DNA of 64,000 bases, taken from contig CBHWDO010000004.1 of assembly GCA_966112615.1 (NCBI GenBank), positions 221,794-285,793 of the forward strand, given 5' to 3'. The notes below the pieces were generated by a model. It saw only the letters and a program-made list of their open reading frames with translations, was not told the DNA's origin and made no database searches. Shown here piece by piece: positions 62,561 to 64,000 of the stretch (position 1 is its first letter; each line of letters starts with the position of its first letter). Source of the DNA: Flavitalea sp966112615. GTDB lineage: Bacteria > Bacteroidota > Bacteroidia > Chitinophagales > Chitinophagaceae. Made by a program: the position numbers and the translations under genes.

Positions 62561-62591
62561 TTTGGTTATTTCGTGTCAAACTTTACATTTG
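62561..62591 (+). promoter_or_regulatory. Promoter of the DUF2795 gene
   Basis: TTTG (62561-62564), exactly 19 bases, then TACATTTG (62584-62591). A full match to the phylum consensus. It rules out the upstream start at 62532. Confidence 0.8.
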
Positions 62592-62657
62592 CGGAAAATT
62601 GGGAAAGAGCGTAATTGTGAATTTGATCGATCCCACCGCACATTTAAACTATCAAAC

Positions 62658-62879
62658 ATGTTTTGGACACTAGAACTGGCATCCTATCTCGAAGACGCGC
62701 CATGGCCTGCCACCAAGGATGAACTGATCGACTACGCAATCCGTAGCGGTGCTCCTATCGAGGTTGTTGAAAACCTCCAGGAACTCGAAGACGAGGGTGA
62801 AATATATGAAGGCATTGAAGACATCTGGCCTGATTACCCTAGCCAGGATGATTTCTTCTTTAATGAGGACGAGTATTGA
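62658..62879 (+). CDS. DUF2795 protein
   Basis: A 73-residue acidic protein of the DUF2795 family. It starts MFWTLELASYLEDAPWPATKDELIDYAIRSGAP and ends in an acidic tail. The promoter sets the start at 62658. The function is unknown; in Bacteroidota it is solitary and highly conserved. Its TGA stop abuts a TTAGGAG array. Confidence 0.85.
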   Translation: MFWTLELASYLEDAPWPATKDELIDYAIRSGAPIEVVENLQELEDEGEIYEGIEDIWPDYPSQDDFFFNEDEY

Positions 62880-62938
62880 TTAGGAGTTGGGAGTTGGGAG
62901 TTAGGAGTTGAAGAAGGTGAGAATATGAGAAATTATTT

Positions 62939-62970
62939 AGCCGCTGAGGGATCAGCGGCTTTTTATTTTA
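62939..62970 (+). terminator. Terminator of the DUF2795 gene
   Basis: AGCCGCTGA and TCAGCGGCT with a GGGA (GNRA-type) loop, then TTTTATTTTA. Confidence 0.88.
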
Positions 62971-63115
62971 TGCTATTGAAATATATTAGCAGATACAGAT
63001 TATATTTTTTCTATCGGGCCATCTGAATTATAGTTTATAAATTTTAAAATTGAAGGTTACTATAAAAATTTTTGATCCAAAATTTTGGAGTTTATAACAC
63101 ATGACTTTATATGCA

Positions 63116-63149
63116 AAAAATGGCCGCTGAGCGATCAGCGGCCATTTTT
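63116..63149. terminator. Symmetric terminator toward fabI
   Basis: A 15-bp perfect stem: five A, TGGCCGCTGA, loop GCGA, TCAGCGGCCA, five T. Almost the same hairpin as at 62939 and able to serve either strand. Confidence 0.88.
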
Positions 63150-63200
63150 AATATCTTTAGAGACTAACTCCCAACTCCCAACTCACAACTCCTAACTCTC

Positions 63201-63998
63201 TCACTTCTCCATCTGCTCTATCACCGCCTGAGTAACCCCCGTAAACGAGAATCCTCCATCATGAAACAGGTTCTGCATAGTCACCATCTTGGTCAGATCA
63301 CTGAACATGGTTACTACATAGTCTGCGCAGGCATCTGCTGATGCATTGCCCAATGGGCTCATCTTCTCTGCATAGCTGATGAAACCATCAAATCCTTTTA
63401 CACCACTTCCGGCAGTAGTGCGGGTTGGTGATTGAGAAATAGTATTGATACGTACTTTCTTTTTGATTCCGTAATGATAACCGAAGCTGCGGGTTACGCT
63501 TTCCAGCAAGGCTTTTGCATCAGCCATCTCACTGTAATCCGGGAATACTCTTTGCGCAGCGATATAAGTTAATGCTACTACACTACCCCACTCATTCAAT
63601 GCATCAAGATCCCATGCTGTGCGTAACACCCTGTGCAATGACATCGCAGAAATATCAAGGGTCTTGCCATTGAATCCATAATCCAGCTCAGTATAGCTCT
63701 TTCCTTTTCTTACATTCAGACTCATACCGATTGAATGCAGAACGAAATCGATCTTGCCACCGAAATGGGCCATCGACTCTTCAAACAACTTCTTCAGATC
63801 ATCCATATTCGTTACATCCGCTCCAATCACCGGTGCATTCACCGCTTCAGCCAGCTTATTGATCTCACCCATACGCAATGCTACAGGCGCATTGGTCAAT
63901 ACCAACTGTGCTCCTTCTTCATGACAACGCAAAGCAGTTCTCCATGCAATGCTCTTCTCATCAAGCGCACCAAAGATGATTCCTTTCTTTCCTTTCAA
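63201..63998 (-). CDS. fabI: Enoyl-ACP reductase FabI, 5' truncated by window edge
   Basis: Residues from about 7 onward of an NADH-dependent enoyl-ACP reductase that completes each fatty-acid elongation round. GIIFGALDEKSIAWRTA is the family's N-terminal nucleotide loop. The catalytic pair Y-x6-K is in FPDYSEMADAKALL. ISQSPTRTTAGSGVKGF is the substrate loop. The start of the frame here is a TTG (63998); the true start lies beyond the window. Stop followed by GAGAGTTAGGAG repeat. Confidence 0.96.
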   Translation of the reverse strand: MKGKKGIIFGALDEKSIAWRTALRCHEEGAQLVLTNAPVALRMGEINKLAEAVNAPVIGADVTNMDDLKKLFEESMAHFGGKIDFVLHSIGMSLNVRKGKSYTELDYGFNGKTLDISAMSLHRVLRTAWDLDALNEWGSVVALTYIAAQRVFPDYSEMADAKALLESVTRSFGYHYGIKKKVRINTISQSPTRTTAGSGVKGFDGFISYAEKMSPLGNASADACADYVVTMFSDLTKMVTMQNLFHDGGFSFTGVTQAVIEQMEK

Positions 63999-64000
63999 CA

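Larger units (their letters stand above)
62880..63200. repeat. AACTCCC-type inverted repeat with two terminators
   Basis: Left arm 62880-62911 (TTAGGAG, TTGGGAG, TTGGGAG, TTAGGAG) and right arm 63165-63200 (AACTCCC, AACTCCC, AACTCAC, AACTCCT) are complementary and touch the two stops. Two terminators, 62939-62970 and 63116-63149, lie between. The AT-rich 62971-63115 between them holds no gene I can support. Confidence 0.88.

Noticed and set aside
582..63200. CRISPR-like arrays
   Set aside because: The tandem units are 7-9 bases with no unique spacers, and no cas genes are present.

Overview
The window is an ordinary stretch of a Bacteroidota chromosome, most likely family Chitinophagaceae or a close relative. 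Protein families point there: outer-membrane beta-barrel receptors with carboxypeptidase-like N-terminal domains, paired DUF3857 proteins, DUF4293 and DUF6427 membrane proteins, and a GH95 fucosidase. So does the promoter grammar: several starts carry TTTG, a 19-20 base gap, then TAnnTTTG, the Bacteroidota primary-sigma consensus, and ribosome binding sites are weak. No rRNA, prophage, transposase, CRISPR array or secretion cluster is visible. This is mostly housekeeping DNA.

Layout. 1-11.3 kb: a DinB-family end, a glycine-zipper lipoprotein, two TonB-dependent receptors, a secreted beta-propeller, a serine hydrolase and a GH95 enzyme (envelope and scavenging). 11.3-18.2 kb: a small membrane protein, two adjacent DUF3857/transglutaminase-fold proteins, tRNA-Pro, tRNA-Ser and dnaA. 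18.7-28.5 kb: a beta-barrel protein, an FAD dehydrogenase, an ABC-2 exporter pair, a secreted coiled-coil protein, a sugar nucleotidyltransferase, glyA and DUF4293. 28.5-38.3 kb: uvrA, an ECF sigma factor, a DsbD-type reductase with a separate alpha-domain partner, purQ, DUF6427 and an exported protein. 38.5-48.3 kb: kup, rhodanese, two tandem lipase-like hydrolases, gltA, an LptF/G permease, tgt, a GT2 glycosyltransferase and rsmG. 48.8-64 kb: an M1 peptidase, a PepSY-like protein, rsmI, purS, pssA, an aminopeptidase P, pckA, a DUF922 protein, a patatin, a deoxynucleoside kinase, trpS, gatC, two LolD-type ATPases, a cobalamin adenosyltransferase, DUF2795 and the end-truncated fabI.

The unusual part lies between the genes. 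Every convergent gene junction with any room (9 of 9), and several same-strand junctions, holds an inverted-repeat element. Its arms are tandem 7-9 base units (AACTCCT, ATGGAGAC, AATCGGT, GAGGAGGT, AAAATGN) or a larger modular palindrome built on GGGCTGAAC. Five full copies of that palindrome (about 160-200 bp) are present. Each can fold as three stacked stems separated by two four-way junctions, and each of its four side hairpins is a self-complementary 7-base stem with a three-base loop whose sequence differs from copy to copy. Element edges coincide with, or lie within a few bases of, the adjoining stop codons, and in several genes the stop codon is part of the element. None of the divergent (promoter) junctions holds one. 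This looks like a REP/BIME-like system of gene 3' ends that I cannot match to a named family, and it is the main thing worth following up.

Smaller points of interest: a DsbD whose fused alpha domain has lost its cysteines next to a free-standing alpha domain that keeps them; an active/inactive pair of transglutaminase-fold proteins; a Tgt without the usual zinc cysteines; apparently leaderless gatC and uvrA; a two-dyad operator before the coiled-coil gene; and a possible small RNA between two palindrome copies.
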